A DNA stretch of 64,000 nucleotides from Zoogloeaceae bacterium (GCA_024235635.1 JACKMA010000003.1:372001-436000); one strand, 5' to 3'; shown: positions 1-8,598, counted from the first letter of the stretch. Notes: generated by a model not told the origin, from the sequence alone. Made by a program: numbers and translations.

Positions 1-373
1 TGCCCTGCTCCGGCTCGAGCACGTCGCCGTTGCCGGTGATGATCAGCGAGTTGTCGCGATCGGCCACCGCCAGCATGGCCTCGAGGCGGCGCAACATGCG
101 ATCGGTGCGCCAGTCCTTGGCGAGTTCGACCGAGGCGCGCAGCAGATTGCCCTGGTGCTTGTCGAGCTTGGCCTCGAAGCGCTCGATCAGCGTGAAGGCG
201 TCGGCCGTGCCGCCGGCAAAGCCGGCCAGGATGCGGTCCTGGTAGATGCGCCGAACCTTGCGCGCCGTGCCTTTGACGACGATGTTGCCGAGCGTGACCT
301 GACCGTCGCCACCGAGGGCGACACGCCGGCCACGGCGCACCGAAAGGATGGTCGTGCCGTGATACTGTTCCAT
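1..373 (-). CDS. hslV: HslV peptidase subunit (partial, C-terminus outside window)
   Basis: Proteolytic subunit of the cytoplasmic HslUV (ClpQY) ATP-dependent protease. About 124 N-terminal residues are visible. The start reads MEQYHGTTILSVRR, and the mature catalytic Thr should be one of the two threonines at residues 7-8 after propeptide removal. Family hallmarks follow: GDGQVTLGN, VRRIYQDRILAGFAGGTADA, AKDWRTDRMLRRLEAML and ITGNGDVLEPE. The gene runs off the left edge of the window. It starts 28 bases after the stop of the STAS gene on the same strand, so the two are probably co-transcribed. hslU would be expected beyond the edge. Confidence 0.96.
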   Translation of the reverse strand, partial: MEQYHGTTILSVRRGRRVALGGDGQVTLGNIVVKGTARKVRRIYQDRILAGFAGGTADAFTLIERFEAKLDKHQGNLLRASVELAKDWRTDRMLRRLEAMLAVADRDNSLIITGNGDVLEPEQG

Positions 374-401
374 GAAACCGTCCGCCTGACGGCCGGGCCC
401 A

Positions 402-1559
402 CTAGCGTCGGGGAACCAGTTCCGACACCTGGTGCACCCCCATGACGCGCAGCAAGGCCGCGACCATGTTGTTCACTTTCTTGAAGGTCACCAGTTTACC
501 CTGCGCCTGCAGGTTCGCGAGGACGTTGAACAAGGTGCCGGCAGTGGCGAAATCGATGCGGCGCAGGCGGGAACAATCGACGTCGACCATCGTGCGCTTC
601 GACGCGAAGGCCGCGAGGTCCTTGATCTGCTCCTGCCCACCCGACGAGATTTCGCCCTCGAGGCTGAAATCGTCCTTCCTGCCCGACGAGATCGACTGCG
701 GTGGCGCCTTGGCAACCGGTTCGGACGCATCGGGCGCCCGCGCCGGATCCCACGAAGGCGGCGACTCCTCGAACGTGATCGCGTAATCGATCGCGTACTG
801 CTCAAAGCTATCGAATTCTCCGCTGCGTTGCAACAATTCGAACAGCAGCAGCCAGGATTCCTGACGCTCACGGCGGCCGCAGGCGACCTGCTTGAGCAGC
901 ATCGCGGCCAGTGTCGGGCAATTGAGCAGATTCACCGGAACGCGATCTTCGGCGAGGCGGCGCAAGACGTTCCGCAACAGCTTGCAACCCTTGTCGTCTA
1001 CGCTGCGAAGACGACCGAGATCGATCTTGATGCTGCCGTTCTCGCGGGCGAATTCGACCAGCTTGCCGAACTGCACCTCGACCTGGCCCGACAGGCTGCC
1101 GTTGAGGGCCACCGTCGGCGTCGCATCGACCGGCGCCTCGTCGCGCGGGCTGGATAGATCCTCCCACTGGGGAGGCGACTTCTCGAAACGGGCAGAGAAG
1201 GTGGCGCCGCGCTGATCGAAGCGTTGGCGGTCGCCGGCCAGCCGGTGCAAATCGAGCAGCATCAGCCACAGGCCCTCGCCGGCCTCGTCGCCGACGGCAC
1301 CGTCGAGCGTGGCCTCGAGCACTTGCGCCGCCTCTTCGTCCTGGCCGGCGGCAAACAGCATCGCGGCTTCCTCAGCTACCGCCAGCAGGGCGTCGCCGCC
1401 TTCCAGGACCTGCACCTTTTCGGCACACTGGGCGAGCGCCCAGGCGTCTCCCGCACCGCTGAAATCGAGCGCAGACAGCTCGGACGGCGGCCCCGCCGGA
1501 GTGCGGTTGCCGTCGGCCTTAGCAGATGTGTCTGGCTTCTTTCCGCCGAACAGGGTCAT
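402..1559 (-). CDS. Protein with two STAS domains
   Basis: Cytoplasmic protein of 385 aa with no signal peptide or membrane segment. Two STAS-like domains, the anti-sigma-antagonist/MlaB type, can be read at roughly residues 145-235 and 290-380. Both show the pattern of a beta strand, then IDLGRLRSVDD or VDCSRLRRIDF, then a helix. A low-complexity Pro/Ala linker precedes the second. The N-terminal third (CAEKVQVLEGGDALLAVAEE) looks helical and could bind a partner. I chose ATG 1559 over GTG 1565 because it leaves a GAGG ribosome site at normal distance. It lies directly upstream of hslV in the same direction. Its target is unknown; STAS proteins act in partner switching or lipid transport, but nothing here decides which. 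Confidence 0.85.
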   Translation of the reverse strand: MTLFGGKKPDTSAKADGNRTPAGPPSELSALDFSGAGDAWALAQCAEKVQVLEGGDALLAVAEEAAMLFAAGQDEEAAQVLEATLDGAVGDEAGEGLWLMLLDLHRLAGDRQRFDQRGATFSARFEKSPPQWEDLSSPRDEAPVDATPTVALNGSLSGQVEVQFGKLVEFARENGSIKIDLGRLRSVDDKGCKLLRNVLRRLAEDRVPVNLLNCPTLAAMLLKQVACGRRERQESWLLLFELLQRSGEFDSFEQYAIDYAITFEESPPSWDPARAPDASEPVAKAPPQSISSGRKDDFSLEGEISSGGQEQIKDLAAFASKRTMVDVDCSRLRRIDFATAGTLFNVLANLQAQGKLVTFKKVNNMVAALLRVMGVHQVSELVPRR

Positions 1560-1784
1560 TGCCACGCCTCGAGGTCCGTCGCCTTGGCAAACGGGTTTCG
1601 GTTGGAAAAGCTTAGCATTCCTGGAGGATCGGACGCGGAACTAATCCGCGGTGCCATCGCACCTTACCCGTCGCGGATCTTACTCCCGCCGCACCGGAAA
1701 AACCGTTGCAGCACGTATCGAACAGCCATTACCTCCGGTGACAAATACGGCACTCTCGGCGAAAGATGAAGTACCTTTATCGGT

Positions 1785-1790
1785 TAGAAT
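1785..1790 (+). promoter_or_regulatory. -10-like box before ybgC
   Basis: TAGAAT sits 7 bases before the ybgC ATG. I see no good -35 at 17 bp. If the box is used, transcription would start at or next to the ATG, giving a near-leaderless message for the ybgC-tol operon. Confidence 0.35.
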
Positions 1791-1797
1791 CCGCGCC

Positions 1798-2238
1798 ATG
1801 TCAGACTCCCGGACAGATGCCGCCGCTGGCGCCGACGACACGTTCCGGATGATTGTCCGGGTCTATTTCGAGGACACCGATGCCGGAGGCGTGGTCTATT
1901 ACGCCAACTACCTCAAGTTCTGCGAGCGGGCACGCACCGAATGGCTCCGCGCCAGGGGCTTCGGCCAGCAGGCGCTGATCGACGAGTCCGGAATCGCTTT
2001 CGTCGTGCGCCGCCTGTCTGCAGAATACCTGGGCTCCGCCCGGCTCGATGACGAACTCGAGATACGGACCTCGATCGACCGCGTCGGCGGTGCCAGCATC
2101 GTCTTCGTGCAGCACGTCCTGCGAGGACAGTCCCGATTGTTCGAAGCCCGAGTGACGGTGGCGTGCGTCGATCTCGCCAGACATGCGGCCACGGCGATTC
2201 CCGGCCCGATCAGACGCCTGCTGTCTTCCCCCAACTGA
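1798..2238 (+). CDS. ybgC: YbgC-type acyl-CoA thioesterase of the Tol-Pal operon
   Basis: Hot-dog-fold thioesterase of 146 aa, the usual first gene of tol-pal operons. The signature VYFEDTDAGGVVYYANYLKF is present, including the catalytic Asp of the DTDAGG loop, followed by ERARTEWLR. The C-terminal half has the expected strand pattern (VDLARHAATAIPGPIRRLL). Members hydrolyse short-chain acyl-CoA or acyl-ACP and are linked to phospholipid metabolism at the envelope. I chose ATG 1798 because homology begins shortly after it; upstream in-frame sequence looks non-coding. tolQ follows after 16 bases. Confidence 0.95.
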   Translation: MSDSRTDAAAGADDTFRMIVRVYFEDTDAGGVVYYANYLKFCERARTEWLRARGFGQQALIDESGIAFVVRRLSAEYLGSARLDDELEIRTSIDRVGGASIVFVQHVLRGQSRLFEARVTVACVDLARHAATAIPGPIRRLLSSPN

Positions 2239-2254
2239 AAGAAGAACAACGCGC

Positions 2255-2929
2255 ATGGAAGTCACCACCGATCTGTCGATCATTTCGCTGATCAGCAACG
2301 CCAGTGTGCTGGTCAAGCTGGTGATGGCGCTGTTGCTGGGCGTCTCGCTGGTGTCCTGGTACTGGATCTTTCGCAAGTGGTTCGCAATCCGCAATGCACG
2401 GGGCAAGACGCTCAAGTTCGAGCGGGATTTCTGGAGTGGGGGCGATCTCAATGCCCTTTTCCAGAGCGCTGCCAACGACCGCCACCATTCCGGGCCGATG
2501 GAGCGCATCTTCGAGTCCGGCTATCGTGAGTTTGCCAAGCTGCGCAGCAAGAATGCCGACAGCAACACCACGATCGGCGGTGCTCAGCGGGCCATGCGGG
2601 CAACCTACCAGCGTGAGATCGACGACCTGGAGGCCCATCTCGCTTTCCTCGCTTCGGTGGGATCGGTGTCGCCCTATGTCGGGCTGTTCGGCACCGTGTG
2701 GGGAATCATGAACGCCTTCCGCGGTCTCGCCAACGTGACCTCGGCGACGCTGGCGCACGTCGCGCCGGGCATTGCCGAGGCACTGGTCGCCACTGCCATC
2801 GGCCTGTTCGCAGCGATTCCGGCGGTGGTTGCCTACAACCGCTTCGCCCACGACATCGACCGGCTCTCGGTTCGACTCGAAAGCTTCATGGAAGAGTTCT
2901 CCAACATACTGCAGAGACAGCTCCGCTGA
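2255..2929 (+). CDS. tolQ: Tol-Pal system inner-membrane protein TolQ
   Basis: Inner-membrane protein of 224 aa that forms the proton-driven TolQR motor with TolR. One N-terminal membrane segment lies near residues 15-38 (LVMALLLGVSLVSWYW) and two more near 130-155 (VGLFGTVWGIMNAF) and 165-190 (IAEALVATAIGLFAAIPAV). These are the conserved MotA/ExbB-type motifs. The amphipathic cytoplasmic loop before the second segment is Arg/Asp-rich. Stop and tolR start overlap (TGATG), which indicates coupled translation of a fixed-ratio complex. Confidence 0.97.
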   Translation: MEVTTDLSIISLISNASVLVKLVMALLLGVSLVSWYWIFRKWFAIRNARGKTLKFERDFWSGGDLNALFQSAANDRHHSGPMERIFESGYREFAKLRSKNADSNTTIGGAQRAMRATYQREIDDLEAHLAFLASVGSVSPYVGLFGTVWGIMNAFRGLANVTSATLAHVAPGIAEALVATAIGLFAAIPAVVAYNRFAHDIDRLSVRLESFMEEFSNILQRQLR

Positions 2930-3333
2930 TGCGCAAGCGCCGCCTGATGAACCAGATCAACGTCGTGCCCTACATCGACGTGATGCTGGTGCTGCTGGTG
3001 ATCTTCATGGTCACCGCGCCGATGATCCAGGTCGGCGCGGTCGACCTGCCGAGCGTGGGCAAGGCGTCGTTGGTATCCAGCGAACCGATCGAGGTAATCG
3101 TCGCCGCCGACGGCTCGCTGTCCTTGCGCGAACGCGGCCAGGAACCCCGCAAGGTGTCACCCGACGACCTGATCGCCGAGTTGCAGCGTGTTCAGGGCGG
3201 CGATGCGGAACAGCCGGTACTGATCGCCGGCGACAAGTCGGTGCGCTACGAAGCCGTCCTCGGTGTGATGGATCGGCTGCAGCGCGGCGGAATCCACAAG
3301 ATTGGCCTGCTGGTGCAGCCGGGCGATACCTGA
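2929..3333 (+). CDS. tolR: Tol-Pal system protein TolR
   Basis: ExbD/TolR family protein of 134 aa. MNQINVVPYIDVMLVLLVIF shows the single N-terminal membrane helix with the essential Asp that conducts protons. The periplasmic domain ends QRGGIHKIGLLVQPG, a typical family ending. It partners TolQ to energise TolA. The ATG shares its A with the tolQ stop codon. tolA begins 17 bases downstream. Confidence 0.97.
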   Translation: MRKRRLMNQINVVPYIDVMLVLLVIFMVTAPMIQVGAVDLPSVGKASLVSSEPIEVIVAADGSLSLRERGQEPRKVSPDDLIAELQRVQGGDAEQPVLIAGDKSVRYEAVLGVMDRLQRGGIHKIGLLVQPGDT

Positions 3334-3350
3334 CGCGCGGCAGGTGATCG

Positions 3351-4283
3351 ATGATGCGTTATCCGGCCGCACGGGAATCGGGCAAATGGCCCTCGGTGTT
3401 GCTGACCGTGCTGGTGCATGGTCTGCTCGCGGCATTCCTTTTCTACGGCATCCACTGGCAGGCACGGCCGCCGGCCGTGATCGAGGTCGGCCTGGTGCCG
3501 GCGATCCCGGCCCCACAACCGCCCGAGCCGGTGGCGGCCAAGCCCGAGCCTGCGCCCCAGCCCGAGCCGCAACCGGAGCCCAAGCCGGAGCCGGTGCCGG
3601 AACCACCCCCGCCGCCACCGCCGCCGCGCGTCAAGCCGCCACCGCCGCCTCCACCGCCGGTGAAGCCGGAGATCGCGCAGAAGGCGCCTGAGCCGGAGCC
3701 GAAACCGGAGCCGAAACCGGAGCCGAAACCGGAGCCGAAACCGGAGCCGAAGCCGGAGCCGAAGCCGAAGCCGGAGCCGAAGCCGAAACCGGAGCCGAAA
3801 CCGGAGCCGAAGCCGAAGCCGGAGCCGAAGCCGAAGCCGGCGCCGAAGCCGAAGGGGCCGACCCCGGAAGAGCGGGCCGCTCGGGCCGAGCAGAAGCGAA
3901 TGCAGGAGTTGCTCGCGCGCGAGGCCGAAATGGCGCGCCAGCAGGCGTTGCTGCGGCAGGAAGCGCTTCGGGCAGCCGATGCCCAGCAGGCGGCCTTGCG
4001 CAGCCGCGCGGCCGCCGACTATGCAGCCCGCATCCAGGCGAAGGTCAAGGGCAACATCGTGCTGCCGCCGGGCACCCAGGGCGATCCGTCGGCACTGTTC
4101 CAGGTCGATCAGTTGCCGGACGGCACCGTGATCGCGGTTCGCCTCGAGCGCTCGTCGGGCAGCCCGGCACTCGACAGCGCCATCGAGCGCGCAATCCACC
4201 GTTCGAGTCCGCTGCCGAAACCCACCGACTCGTCGCTGTTCCGGCGCACCCTCGACCTGACCTTCTGGCCGCTGCGCAATTGA
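3351..4283 (+). CDS. tolA: Cell-envelope protein TolA
   Basis: TolA (310 aa) spans from the inner membrane to the outer-membrane region and transmits TolQR energy to TolB and Pal. It has a short cytoplasmic tail, a membrane helix at about residues 17-35 (VLLTVLVHGLLAAFLFYG), a Pro-rich segment, and a long linker of tandem EPKP/KPEP units at about residues 105-170. A Glu/Arg/Ala helix (EERAARAEQKRMQELL) leads to the C-terminal globular domain (IQAKVKGNIVLPPG ... DGTVIAVRLERSSGSPALDSAIERAI), which is the usual TonB-like domain. The linker is Pro/Lys/Glu-rich here, in place of the Ala/Lys helix seen in enterobacteria. ATG 3351 is followed by a second ATG; either may be used. Confidence 0.95.
   Translation: MMRYPAARESGKWPSVLLTVLVHGLLAAFLFYGIHWQARPPAVIEVGLVPAIPAPQPPEPVAAKPEPAPQPEPQPEPKPEPVPEPPPPPPPPRVKPPPPPPPPVKPEIAQKAPEPEPKPEPKPEPKPEPKPEPKPEPKPKPEPKPKPEPKPEPKPKPEPKPKPAPKPKGPTPEERAARAEQKRMQELLAREAEMARQQALLRQEALRAADAQQAALRSRAAADYAARIQAKVKGNIVLPPGTQGDPSALFQVDQLPDGTVIAVRLERSSGSPALDSAIERAIHRSSPLPKPTDSSLFRRTLDLTFWPLRN
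3695..3845 (+). repeat. Tandem 12-bp-type repeats encoding the TolA KPEP linker
   Basis: About a dozen copies of GAGCCGAAACCG or GAGCCGAAGCCG-type units run in frame inside tolA and encode EPKP and KPEP. The near-identity of the units makes slippage and length variation between strains likely. Confidence 0.85.
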
Positions 4284-4320
4284 CCAGCAAAGCGAAACAA
4301 CGCAGCGCGAATCACTCGGC

Positions 4321-4326
4321 TATAAT
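4321..4326 (+). promoter_or_regulatory. -10-like TATAAT before tolB
   Basis: A perfect TATAAT lies 21 bases before the tolB ATG, in the 64-base gap after tolA. No -35 stands out at 16-18 bp. An internal promoter for tolB-pal would match the pattern known from other tol operons, but here it is only inferred. Confidence 0.45.
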
Positions 4327-4347
4327 CGCGCGAACCGGAAAACCTTT

Positions 4348-5625
4348 ATGAAACATAAACTTTTCGCGAAAACCTTCTTGCTCGTCGGGTGCCTGCTGGC
4401 GAGCCTCGCAGCCCACGCCCAACTGGCCATCGAGATCACCGGAGCCGGTGCCAATCGGATTCCGGTGGCGATTGCCCGCTTCGACGGCGAAAACGCCCTG
4501 CCCGCCGCCGTCAGTGACGTGGTTCGCGGTGATCTCCAGCGCAGCGGCCTGTTCAGTCTGATCGAAACCGGCCCCCAGGCCCTCGGTGCCGACAGCATCC
4601 CGGACCTCGGCAACTTCCGCGTGCGCGGTGCCGACGCCATGCTGGTGGGATCGGTCACCGCGCTCGACGCCAAGCGCTACGAAGTGCGCTTCCGCCTGTT
4701 CGACACCCAGCGCCAGGCCGAACTGGGCGCACTGGCGCTGCGCATGAGCGCCAGTCAGCACCGCGCAACCGGCCACCGCGTCGCCGATTTCGTCTATGAG
4801 AAGCTGACCGGACTGCCCGGCGTGTTCTCGACCCGCATCGCCTACGTCGTCAAGTCCGGCAAGCGCTACCAGCTTCAGATCGCCGACGCCGACGGAGAAA
4901 ATCCCCAGACTGCGCTGGCATCGCGCGAGCCGATCATCTCGCCGGCCTGGTCGCCGGACGGCAGCAAGCTCGCATATGTGTCGTTCGAAGCCAAGAAACC
5001 CGTCGTCTACATCCACTCGCTGGCCACCGGCCTGCGCAGCGTGGTCGCCAACTTCAAGGGCTCGAACTCGGCCCCGGCCTGGTCGCCGGACGGCGAACGC
5101 CTCGCCGTCGTGCTGACCAAGGACGGTCAATCCCAACTCTATACCGTCAACGCCGACGGTTCGGGTGTGCGACGCATCGCCTCGTCCTCGGGCATCGACA
5201 CCGAGCCGGCCTGGTCAAGCGACGGCAGTTGGATCTATTTCACGTCGGACCGTGGCGGCAGTCCCCAGCTCTATCGCGTGGCACCCGATGGCTCGAACCT
5301 GCAGCGGATCAGCTTTTCCGGCAGCTACAACGTCACGCCACGGCCTTCGCCGGACAACCGCAGCCTGACCTTCGTCACACGCAATGGCGGCCGCTTCCAG
5401 GTCGCGGTGATGGATCTGGCCTCGCGCCAGGTCACGATCCTGACCGATACCGAACGCGACGAGTCGCCGAGTTTCGCTCCCAATGGCCGCATGATCCTCT
5501 ACGCCACCGAGGTTGGCGGGCGGGGCGTGCTGGCAGCGGTATCGTCGGACGGGCGCGTCAAACAGAAACTGTCGGTGCAGGCGGCCGATGTCCGCGAACC
5601 GGCCTGGGGCCCATTGCCCCGGTAG
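4348..5625 (+). CDS. tolB: Periplasmic beta-propeller protein TolB
   Basis: Periplasmic protein (425 aa) that links TolA to the Pal lipoprotein. A Sec signal peptide (FAKTFLLVGCLLASLAAHA) ends near residue 24. The N-terminal alpha/beta domain follows (IEITGAGANRIPVAIARF ... ADAMLVGSVTAL), then WD40-like propeller blades from about residue 200, seen as repeated PAWSPDG / PAWSSDG / SFAPNG turns with AYVS, YFTS or LYATE strands. Length is normal for TolB. pal follows after 31 bases. Confidence 0.97.
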   Translation: MKHKLFAKTFLLVGCLLASLAAHAQLAIEITGAGANRIPVAIARFDGENALPAAVSDVVRGDLQRSGLFSLIETGPQALGADSIPDLGNFRVRGADAMLVGSVTALDAKRYEVRFRLFDTQRQAELGALALRMSASQHRATGHRVADFVYEKLTGLPGVFSTRIAYVVKSGKRYQLQIADADGENPQTALASREPIISPAWSPDGSKLAYVSFEAKKPVVYIHSLATGLRSVVANFKGSNSAPAWSPDGERLAVVLTKDGQSQLYTVNADGSGVRRIASSSGIDTEPAWSSDGSWIYFTSDRGGSPQLYRVAPDGSNLQRISFSGSYNVTPRPSPDNRSLTFVTRNGGRFQVAVMDLASRQVTILTDTERDESPSFAPNGRMILYATEVGGRGVLAAVSSDGRVKQKLSVQAADVREPAWGPLPR

Positions 5626-5656
5626 ACCCATCGAAAGAGAACCACAGGAGTCATTG

Positions 5657-6202
5657 ATGCGCAAACTGCTAGTCGTACCCGCCCTGATATCCGCCCTGCT
5701 CGCGGGCTGCGGATCCACCCCGATGAGCAGCGATCAGGCCGGCGCCTCGGTCGAGGACCGCAACGCCACCACGACGGTGCAGACGCCGCCGGTGCAGACC
5801 GTCACCCCCGGCGACGGTGGCAACGCGTCGCGACTGGCCGAATTGACGAACCCCGCCAGCCCGCTGTCCAAGCGCTCGGTGTATTTCGACTTCGACAGCT
5901 TCGTGCTGCGGCCGGAATTCCAGCCGCTGGTCGAGGTCCACGCCCGCTTCCTGCTTGCCAATCCGGACGTTCGCATGCTGATCCAGGGCAATGCGGACGA
6001 GCGCGGCAGCCGCGAATACAACCTTGCGCTCGGACAGAAGCGCTCCGATGCATTGCGGCGCGGCCTGACCCTGCTCGGCGTGCCCGAAGATCAGATCGAA
6101 TCGGTCAGTCTGGGCGAGGAGAAGCCCCGGTGCGTCGATTCCAGCGAGGAATGCTGGGCCGAGAACCGCCGCGCCGACATGCTCTACTCGGGTGAGTTCT
6201 GA
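5657..6202 (+). CDS. pal: Peptidoglycan-associated lipoprotein Pal
   Basis: Outer-membrane lipoprotein of 181 aa. The lipobox LLAGC puts the acylated Cys near residue 18. After a Thr/Pro-rich linker comes the OmpA-like peptidoglycan-binding domain: VYFDFDSFVLRPEF, then QGNADERGSREYNLALGQKR, which holds the Asp and Arg that contact the diaminopimelate residue. A preceding AGGAG-type site supports ATG 5657. The stop overlaps the next start (TGATG), tying it to cpoB. Confidence 0.97.
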   Translation: MRKLLVVPALISALLAGCGSTPMSSDQAGASVEDRNATTTVQTPPVQTVTPGDGGNASRLAELTNPASPLSKRSVYFDFDSFVLRPEFQPLVEVHARFLLANPDVRMLIQGNADERGSREYNLALGQKRSDALRRGLTLLGVPEDQIESVSLGEEKPRCVDSSEECWAENRRADMLYSGEF

Positions 6203-6939
6203 TGGCGGCGACGCCGGCGCGGGCCGCCCTGACCATCGTCATGTCCGTCGCCCTGGCCGCGCCGGCCACGGCCGGCATGTTCGATGACGAGGAAGCCCGC
6301 AAGGAAATCATCCGCTTGCGTGACAACTACGGCGCACGGCTCGATCAGCTCGAAACGACGTCGCGCGCCCAGTTCGAACTGGCCAACGAACTGGAGGCCC
6401 TGAAGGCCGAGATCGCCAAGCTGCGCGGCCAGATCGAGGTGCTGGGCTATCAGGTGGATTCCTCCGACAAGCGTCAGAAGGATTTCTACGTCGACCTCGA
6501 CAACCGGCTGCGCAAGCTCGAGAACTCGGCCCTGACGACGTCGGCGGCTGCCCGGCCGATCGACCCGGTGGCCGAGGCCCGTGACTACGAGGGTGCGCTC
6601 GGGCTGCTCAAGGCCGGCAAGAATCGCGAGGCCGGTGCCGCTTTCGAGGCTTTCATCGCCAACTATGCCGGCAGCAGCTTCCTGCCGAGCGCTTATTTCT
6701 GGGCCGGCAACGCCTGGTTCCAGGAGCGCGAGGCTGCGCGGGCCAGCGATCACTACCGCAAGGTTGCGGAACTGTGGCCCGACGATCCGCGTGCGCCCGA
6801 CGCACTGCTCGGTCTGGCCCAGAGCCAGCAGGCGATGGGCGACAACAAGGGGGCAAAGGAGACCCTGGCGCGGATTCTCGAAACCTATCCCGACAGCTCC
6901 GCCGCCCAGATGGCGAAGCAGCGGCTCGGGCGCCGCTAG
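6202..6939 (+). CDS. cpoB: Cell division coordinator CpoB (YbgF)
   Basis: Periplasmic protein of 245 aa, the usual last gene of tol-pal operons, which links PBP1B activity to Tol function during constriction. It has a signal peptide ending near residue 25 (AAPATAG), a coiled coil at about residues 32-110 (DQLETTSRAQFELANELEAL) for trimerisation, and three TPR units at about 125-240 (YEGALGLLKAGKNREA, SAYFWAGNAWFQERE, PDALLGLAQSQQAMGD). The final PDSSAAQMAKQRL is a family hallmark. Confidence 0.93.
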   Translation: MAATPARAALTIVMSVALAAPATAGMFDDEEARKEIIRLRDNYGARLDQLETTSRAQFELANELEALKAEIAKLRGQIEVLGYQVDSSDKRQKDFYVDLDNRLRKLENSALTTSAAARPIDPVAEARDYEGALGLLKAGKNREAGAAFEAFIANYAGSSFLPSAYFWAGNAWFQEREAARASDHYRKVAELWPDDPRAPDALLGLAQSQQAMGDNKGAKETLARILETYPDSSAAQMAKQRLGRR

Positions 6940-7054
6940 CGACCGAGCCCATGATCGTCGGAATCGACCGCGGGAAGCGCACGAGCGTGGCTTTCGCGCC
7001 GACCGGACAGCGCGCGCCGATCAGCGATCGGCTGCGGCTCGTGGCGGACGCCGC

Positions 7055-7723
7055 GTGACCGGCGTGCACACCATCGATCGCGCACTGTCGCTGCGAATCA
7101 CCGAACTGTTCGTCTCACTGCAGGGCGAGTCCACCCGTATCGGCCTGCCGACGGTGTTCGTGCGCCTGACCGGCTGCCCGTTGCGTTGCACCTGGTGCGA
7201 CACCAGTTATGCCTTCGAAGGCGGCGAGCCACGGTCGATCGGGGATATCGTCGACGAGGTTGTCGCGACGGGTGTCGACACGGTCTGCGTCACCGGCGGC
7301 GAACCGCTCGCCCAGGCGGGCTGCCCGACCCTGCTGGCGGCGTTGTGCGATGCCGGCCTTTCGGTTTCGCTCGAGACCAGCGGCGCGCTCGACATCTCGG
7401 ACGTCGACCCGCGGGTGTCCCGCATCATTGACGTCAAGCCTCCCGGCTCCGGGGAGGTCGCACGGAATCGCTGGCAGAATCTCGACCTGTTGCGCACCAG
7501 CGATGAGCTCAAGTTCGTTCTCGCCGACGAGAACGACTACATCTGGGCACGCACACGGATCGACGCCGACCATCTGGAGCGGCGCTGTACCATTCTGATG
7601 TCGCCGGTGCATGGCCGGCTCGATCCCGCGCGACTGGCCGAATGGATCCTGCGCGACCGCCTGCCGGTACGCATGCAGCTGCAGTTGCACAAGCTGATCT
7701 GGGGTGAGCAGCCAGGCCGCTGA
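7055..7723 (+). CDS. queE: 7-carboxy-7-deazaguanine synthase QueE
   Basis: Radical-SAM enzyme (222 aa) that contracts 6-carboxytetrahydropterin to 7-carboxy-7-deazaguanine in queuosine biosynthesis. FVSLQGESTRIGLPTVFVRL is the QueE N-terminus. The cluster-binding cysteines are in GCPLRCTWCDT (CxxxCxxC), and VCVTGGEP is the second SAM-contact motif. The GTG at 7055 is the best start because a 35-codon open stretch from ATG 6951 ends TGA in GTGA overlap with it, suggesting coupling. Another GTG lies three codons later. queC follows directly, as expected for one pathway. Confidence 0.93.
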   Translation: MTGVHTIDRALSLRITELFVSLQGESTRIGLPTVFVRLTGCPLRCTWCDTSYAFEGGEPRSIGDIVDEVVATGVDTVCVTGGEPLAQAGCPTLLAALCDAGLSVSLETSGALDISDVDPRVSRIIDVKPPGSGEVARNRWQNLDLLRTSDELKFVLADENDYIWARTRIDADHLERRCTILMSPVHGRLDPARLAEWILRDRLPVRMQLQLHKLIWGEQPGR

Positions 7724-7750
7724 CGCGCCCCGACCGAAAAGGAATTGCTC

Positions 7751-8461
7751 TTGCCTTCCGCGAATTCCCGCAACAACCGGCCCGCCGTGATACTGCTTTC
7801 GGGCGGCCTCGATTCGACCACCTGCCTCGCGATCGCGCGCGACCAGGGCTATCGCTGTCACGCGCTGTCGGTCGAGTACGGCCAGCGCCATGCCGCCGAA
7901 CTGACCGCGTCGCGTCGCGTCGCGCAGGCCTTCGACGTACAGGAGCACCGGCTCGCACGCGTCGATCTCGGCCAGTTCGGCGGCTCGGCGCTGACCGACA
8001 ACGGCATCGCCATTCCGATGGAGGGTCCGCAACCCGGTGTCATCCCGGTGACTTACGTTCCGGCCCGCAACACCGTCATGCTGTCGCTGGCGCTGGGCTG
8101 GGCGGAGGTCCTCGGCGCTGCCGACATCTTCATCGGCGTCAATGCAATCGACTATTCGGGCTACCCGGATTGCCGGCCCGAGTACATCAAGGCCTTCGAG
8201 GCGATGGCCAACCTCGGCACGCGCGCCGGCGTCGAGGGCAAGCGCATTCATGTCCACACGCCGCTGATCGACCTGTCGAAGGCCGAGATCATCGCCCTCG
8301 GCACCCGGCTGGGCGTCGACTACGGCCTCACGGTTTCGTGCTACCAGGCCGACGTGTCCGGCCGCGCCTGCGGCGCCTGCGACGCCTGCCGCCTGCGCCA
8401 TGCCGGCTTTGCCGACGCCGGCGTGAACGACCCGACACCTTACGCCCACCCGCCGGTGTGA
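7751..8461 (+). CDS. queC: 7-cyano-7-deazaguanine synthase QueC
   Basis: ATP-dependent PP-loop amidase/nitrile synthase (236 aa) converting 7-carboxy-7-deazaguanine to preQ0. The PP-loop SGGLDSTT is near the N-terminus. HALSVEYGQRH, VTYVPARNTVMLSLA and the zinc site VSCYQ ... RACGACDACRLR are intact. No ATG fits. I prefer TTG 7751 because an AAAAGGA ribosome site at 7737-7743 sits 7 bases upstream; TTG 7745 would be almost on top of it. Confidence 0.95.
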   Translation: MPSANSRNNRPAVILLSGGLDSTTCLAIARDQGYRCHALSVEYGQRHAAELTASRRVAQAFDVQEHRLARVDLGQFGGSALTDNGIAIPMEGPQPGVIPVTYVPARNTVMLSLALGWAEVLGAADIFIGVNAIDYSGYPDCRPEYIKAFEAMANLGTRAGVEGKRIHVHTPLIDLSKAEIIALGTRLGVDYGLTVSCYQADVSGRACGACDACRLRHAGFADAGVNDPTPYAHPPV

Positions 8462-8478
8462 AGCGATCCGACACCGCG

Positions 8479-8507
8479 TTGACCGGTGGCACCCCCCCAA
8501 CTATAAT
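8479..8507 (+). promoter_or_regulatory. Promoter of tRNA-Lys
   Basis: TTGACC (8479-8484) and TATAAT (8502-8507) are separated by exactly 17 bases. The tRNA begins 15 bases after the -10. This is the best sigma-70-type promoter in the window and explains transcription of the tRNA independently of queC. Confidence 0.85.
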
Positions 8508-8522
8508 TCTCGCCTCTTTACC

Positions 8523-8598
8523 GGGTCGTTAGCTCAGCTGGTAGAGCAGCGGACTTTTAATCCGTTGGTCGCAGGTTCGAACCCTGCACGACCCACCA
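8523..8598 (+). tRNA. tRNA-Lys (anticodon TTT)
   Basis: Complete 76-nt tRNA including an encoded CCA end. The acceptor stem GGGTCGT pairs with ACGACCC. The D-arm is AGCTCAGCTGGTAGAGC. The anticodon loop CTTTTAA has TTT at 8556-8558. The T-loop is GGTTCGAACCC. The 3' part from 8552 is the left attachment site of the element that follows. Confidence 0.97.
8552..8598 (+). repeat. attL: 47-bp tRNA-Lys 3' end
   Basis: Identical over 47 bases to 17326-17372 and bounded by mismatches on both sides. It covers the anticodon arm, T-arm, acceptor 3' strand and CCA. It marks the left junction of the integrated element, which leaves the tRNA gene intact. Confidence 0.93.

Noticed and set aside
3695..3845. 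CRISPR-like or minisatellite array
   Set aside because: The repeats are contiguous, without unique spacers, and encode the TolA linker in frame.
6951..7058. 35-codon ORF between cpoB and queE
   Set aside because: Too short and without motif. The GTGA overlap with queE is noted but does not establish a gene.
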